Assembly: GCA_900554255.1 (NCBI GenBank)
Contig: USGN01000059.1
Location: 1 to 7,262 of the forward strand
Direction: 5' to 3'
DNA from: an uncultured Collinsella sp.
GTDB taxonomy: Bacteria; Actinomycetota; Coriobacteriia; Coriobacteriales; Coriobacteriaceae
Length of the DNA: 7,262 bases
Shown here: positions 5,120-7,262 of the stretch, piece after piece
Numbering within the stretch: position 1 is the first letter of the stretch
How the letters are laid out: the number at the start of each line of letters is the position of its first letter
The notes under the pieces: model-generated
Told to the model about the DNA's origin: nothing
Database searches by the model: none
The model's input: only the letters and a program-made list of their open reading frames with translations
Made by a program: the position numbers and the translations under genes

Positions 5120-6289
5120 CTACTCGGTAAACGCGTTACCGACGCTGTTGCCACCCACATACGTCTCGACCAGGGTAAGGTCGGGATTGAACACGACAAA
5201 ATCGGCATCGCGGCCCGGCATAATGCTGCCACATTTATCCTCGACGTGAGCAGAACGCGCGGGCACCTCGGTCGCCATGCGAATTGCGATATCGGCGCTC
5301 GCAAGACCCCAGTCGACGATGTTCTTGACGCCCTGTGCGAGCGTGAGCACCGAGCCGGCGATAGCAGAGCCATCGGCGAGCCAGCAAAGGTTGTCCTTCA
5401 TAATGACATCCATGCCACCACTGGTGTACTTGCCCTCGGGCATGCCGCCGCAACCCAGGCAGTCGGTGATCAGCACCGTGTGCTGCCAGCCCTTGGCCTG
5501 CAGCAGGGCCTTGATAGCAGCAGGGTTCACATGTTTGCCATCGCAGATGATCTCGGCATAGGTGTTGGGCGTGGTCATAGCGGCGCCAACAACACCGGGC
5601 TCACGGTGATGGAGGCCACGCTGGCCGTTATAGGTATGCGTAAAGCAGCTGGCGCCAGCATTAATGGCGGCGGCGCACTCATCATAGGTGGCATCGGAGT
5701 GGCCAATACAGGTTACGACGCCCTTTGCGCTCAGAGCCGCGGCGTAAGCAGCGGCTCCGTCACGCTCGGCCGCCATGGCGCTCTTGACGATACGACCACC
5801 GGCAGCCCCCTGCCACTCGTCAAAAATTTCCTCGGACGGGTCAATCAAAAAGGCGGGGTTCTGGGCACCCACGTGCTTCATGGTAAAGAACGGACCCTCC
5901 AGGTAGATGCCCTGAATACGAGCACCGCAGAACTCAGGTCCACGCTCTTCGTCCGCCTGCGCAATGGCAGCGCAGGCGTCCTTAATCTGCTCCACGCCGT
6001 CGGTAAAGGTCGTAGGAAGCCAGCTGGTGGTACCACGACGAGCAAGCTCGGTCGAGCTGATGTTGATACCCTCAGCATCGTTATCGGTCGTGGCATGGTT
6101 ATAGAAACCATGGATATGGGTGTCCACCATACCCGGTGCAATCCATGTACCCGAATAATCTTTGATCTCACAAGCGGGCTCATCGGCCTGCCAAGCGCCA
6201 AAGACGCCGTCTTCGACCATGAGGTAGCCGCCCAGCTGCGGCCCCGCCGGCAAAAAGAACTTGTCGGCCTTGATAGCATACGTGCTCAT
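5120..6289 (-). CDS. nagA: N-acetylglucosamine-6-phosphate deacetylase
   Basis: Removes acetate from GlcNAc-6-phosphate to give glucosamine-6-phosphate, a step in amino-sugar catabolism and cell-wall recycling. The 389-residue amidohydrolase has the family length and its metal and catalytic residues in order: THIHG (His58, His60), LEGPF (Glu131), GHSDAT (His197), FTHTYN (His218), HHREPGVVG (227-235), DGKHV (His253) and LITDC with catalytic Asp276. The C-terminal small beta domain has GSIMPGRDADFVVFNP. Cysteines in the usually Ala-rich segment after the catalytic Asp (DCLGCGG) are a little unusual. GGGAG (6299-6295) lies 5 bases before the ATG. It sits between the GntR regulator, 143 bp upstream, and the yhcH-like gene, 32 bp downstream, all on the minus strand. 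nagB, for the next step, is not in the window. Confidence 0.95.
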   Translation of the reverse strand: MSTYAIKADKFFLPAGPQLGGYLMVEDGVFGAWQADEPACEIKDYSGTWIAPGMVDTHIHGFYNHATTDNDAEGINISSTELARRGTTSWLPTTFTDGVEQIKDACAAIAQADEERGPEFCGARIQGIYLEGPFFTMKHVGAQNPAFLIDPSEEIFDEWQGAAGGRIVKSAMAAERDGAAAYAAALSAKGVVTCIGHSDATYDECAAAINAGASCFTHTYNGQRGLHHREPGVVGAAMTTPNTYAEIICDGKHVNPAAIKALLQAKGWQHTVLITDCLGCGGMPEGKYTSGGMDVIMKDNLCWLADGSAIAGSVLTLAQGVKNIVDWGLASADIAIRMATEVPARSAHVEDKCGSIMPGRDADFVVFNPDLTLVETYVGGNSVGNAFTE

Positions 6290-6375
6290 CTATGCTCCCG
6301 TACCCGCAGTGTGTTTTAGGGCGGATCAAAAACCACTGCATTGTTAATTCGAGCGATTGTTCGTTGCCTTCTACC

Positions 6376-6414
6376 GCTTGGCACATTTTGCACCCGCCGC
6401 AAAACATGCCAAGC
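6376..6414 (-). promoter_or_regulatory. Long interrupted hairpin in the gntR-nagA spacer
   Basis: GCTTGGCA (6376-6383) pairs with TGCCAAGC (6407-6414). After a 2x2 internal loop, TTTTGC (6386-6391) pairs with GCAAAA (6399-6404) around a 7-base loop. It lies 18 bp past the regulator stop and about 85 bp before the nagA start. No T-run follows on the minus strand, so it is not a normal terminator. It may be an mRNA processing or stabilising element, or a protein site. I see no known riboswitch consensus. Confidence 0.5.
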
Positions 6415-6432
6415 CGTTTATACCCAATAACT

Positions 6433-7164
6433 CTAGACTGCGCGGTTGTGGTAGACCTTGTATTTAAACTGGTCGGCGCGCGCAACCGAACGCGTATACT
6501 CGATAACCTCGTTGTTCATGTCATATGTGGTACGAATCAAATCCAGGACCGGTGCGCCTTCGGCAATCTCGAGCAGACGGGCGTCGGAATGGCGGGCAAT
6601 ACTCGCGTAGAATTCCTCCTCTGCCACGCGAACTTTCTCGTGAAAGTCCTGCTCGATCATGTCGTACAGCGATTTGTTCTCGATCATGGGGCGTTTAAGC
6701 GCAAAGAACTTGCGACTCGGCAGATATGTACACTCAATCATCAGCGGCACGCCATCGGCCATACGCAGGCGCTTGATCTTGTACAGACGCTCGCCAAGAC
6801 GCGCGTTCATCTCTATGGCAATATTCTTGTCAGCCTCGACCTCCGTAAACTCAAGAATCGTCGTCTTGGGCACACGGCCGATCGCCTTCATCTGCTCGGT
6901 AAAGCTATAGATTTGCGAGAGGTTTGCCGTTTGCAGAGAGCGGTCGCACACCATGGTTCCACGGCCGCGCTGACGAACCACCAAGCCTAGGCGCTCAAGC
7001 TCCTGCAGGGCAAGGCGAACCGTCGTACGCGAGAGCCCGTAGCGCTCCGACAAGTCACGCTCGGACGGCAAATAGTCGCCGGGTCGAAGCTCGTGATCGA
7101 TTTTATCGGTCAGCAAATCGACGAGCTGATCGTACAAAGGTTGTTTGCGCGCTCCCATTGCCAT
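6433..7164 (-). CDS. GntR-family regulator, HutC/UTRA type (NagR-like)
   Basis: DNA-binding repressor of the HutC branch, 243 residues from the chosen start. The N-terminal winged helix-turn-helix covers about residues 6-74, with the classic GDYLPSERDLSERYGLSRTT and the wing RQRGRGTMV. A UTRA effector domain spans about 93-236, ending in IEYTRSVARADQFKY. NagR/DasR-type members of this branch sense GlcN-6-P or GlcNAc-6-P and control nag genes. The next gene being nagA and a TGGT-N4-ACCA palindrome upstream support this role. I chose ATG 7164: AGGT (7174-7171) lies 6 bases before it. A longer frame from GTG at 7215 would put the operator inside the coding region and the start almost at the predicted transcription start. 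A second ATG at 7158 is also possible. The exact effector is inference. Confidence 0.88.
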   Translation of the reverse strand: MAMGARKQPLYDQLVDLLTDKIDHELRPGDYLPSERDLSERYGLSRTTVRLALQELERLGLVVRQRGRGTMVCDRSLQTANLSQIYSFTEQMKAIGRVPKTTILEFTEVEADKNIAIEMNARLGERLYKIKRLRMADGVPLMIECTYLPSRKFFALKRPMIENKSLYDMIEQDFHEKVRVAEEEFYASIARHSDARLLEIAEGAPVLDLIRTTYDMNNEVIEYTRSVARADQFKYKVYHNRAV

Positions 7165-7195
7165 AATGATACCTGCCGGATAAATGACTCGAAAT

Positions 7196-7207
7196 TGGTT
7201 GTAACCA
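7196..7207. promoter_or_regulatory. NagR/DasR-type operator candidate
   Basis: TGGTTGTAACCA is TGGT-N4-ACCA, the half-site arrangement of the dre operator of NagR (Bacillus) and DasR (Streptomyces), whose core is TGGTCTAGACCA. The arms extend to TGGTT/AACCA. It lies between the predicted -10 box and the regulator's ATG, just past the likely transcription start, where bound repressor would block transcription. Confidence 0.6.
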
Positions 7208-7217
7208 GACACCACGT

Positions 7218-7226
7218 ACTATAGCA
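7218..7226 (-). promoter_or_regulatory. Extended -10 promoter of the gntR-nagA-yhcH operon
   Basis: On the minus strand TGCTATAGT forms an extended -10 box (TGn followed by TATAGT, 7223-7218). The hexamer 17 bp upstream, TGCTGT, is a poor -35 box, which fits an extended -10 promoter. A TTGACC further up is 23 bp away, too far for standard spacing. The start of transcription would be near 7211. Confidence 0.5.
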
Positions 7227-7262
7227 GTTTTAATGGAATAACAGCAGGTCAACAAGCATATT

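Noticed and set aside
5072..6319. Plus-strand open frame of 415 codons opposite nagA
   Set aside because: Shadow; nagA on the minus strand has all amidohydrolase motifs and a ribosome binding site.
7165..7215. Upstream GTG extension of the GntR regulator
   Set aside because: It would begin at about the predicted transcription start and put the operator inside the coding region; the winged-helix domain starts after ATG 7164.

Overview
The window looks like chromosomal DNA from a high-GC, PTS-rich gut actinobacterium of the Coriobacteriia, perhaps Collinsella or a relative. This is inferred from the codon bias (strong C/G third positions), the encoded CCA on the tRNA and the mix of gene families. 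No marker gene fixes the genus. All genes are ordinary carbohydrate-uptake and amino-sugar functions plus one tRNA, but several control elements and one mutated PTS domain deserve attention.

Left part, plus strand (1-3680): a galactitol-family PTS is encoded as separate proteins, EIIA (5' end cut by the window edge), EIIB and the membrane channel EIIC. A hairpin with a T-run sits between EIIB and EIIC, and a second hairpin covers the EIIC ribosome binding site. This could give more of the soluble domains than of the channel. A strong terminator follows EIIC. An aldose 1-epimerase (galactose mutarotase) with all expected catalytic residues comes next, ending in a GC-rich hairpin.

Middle (3680-4613): a lone mannose/sorbose-family EIIB is encoded on the minus strand. 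Its phospho-accepting histidine position is a tyrosine, and its last three codons and stop lie in a palindromic repeat-like element. On the plus strand follow a promoter, tRNA-Thr(CGT) and its terminator. A 162-bp stretch then holds a terminator for the minus-strand operon and a pair of imperfect direct repeats.

Right part, minus strand (7226 down to 4614): a GntR/UTRA regulator, then nagA (GlcNAc-6-phosphate deacetylase), then a YhcH-family sugar anomerase, all in one direction with no clear terminator between them. A TGGT-N4-ACCA palindrome, the core of the NagR/DasR-type operator, lies between an extended -10 promoter and the regulator's start. This suggests an autoregulated amino-sugar operon. 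nagB is not in the window.

I do not see a wholly new system. The best leads are the His-to-Tyr orphan EIIB, the palindrome that supplies its 3' end, and the layered control inside the gat operon.
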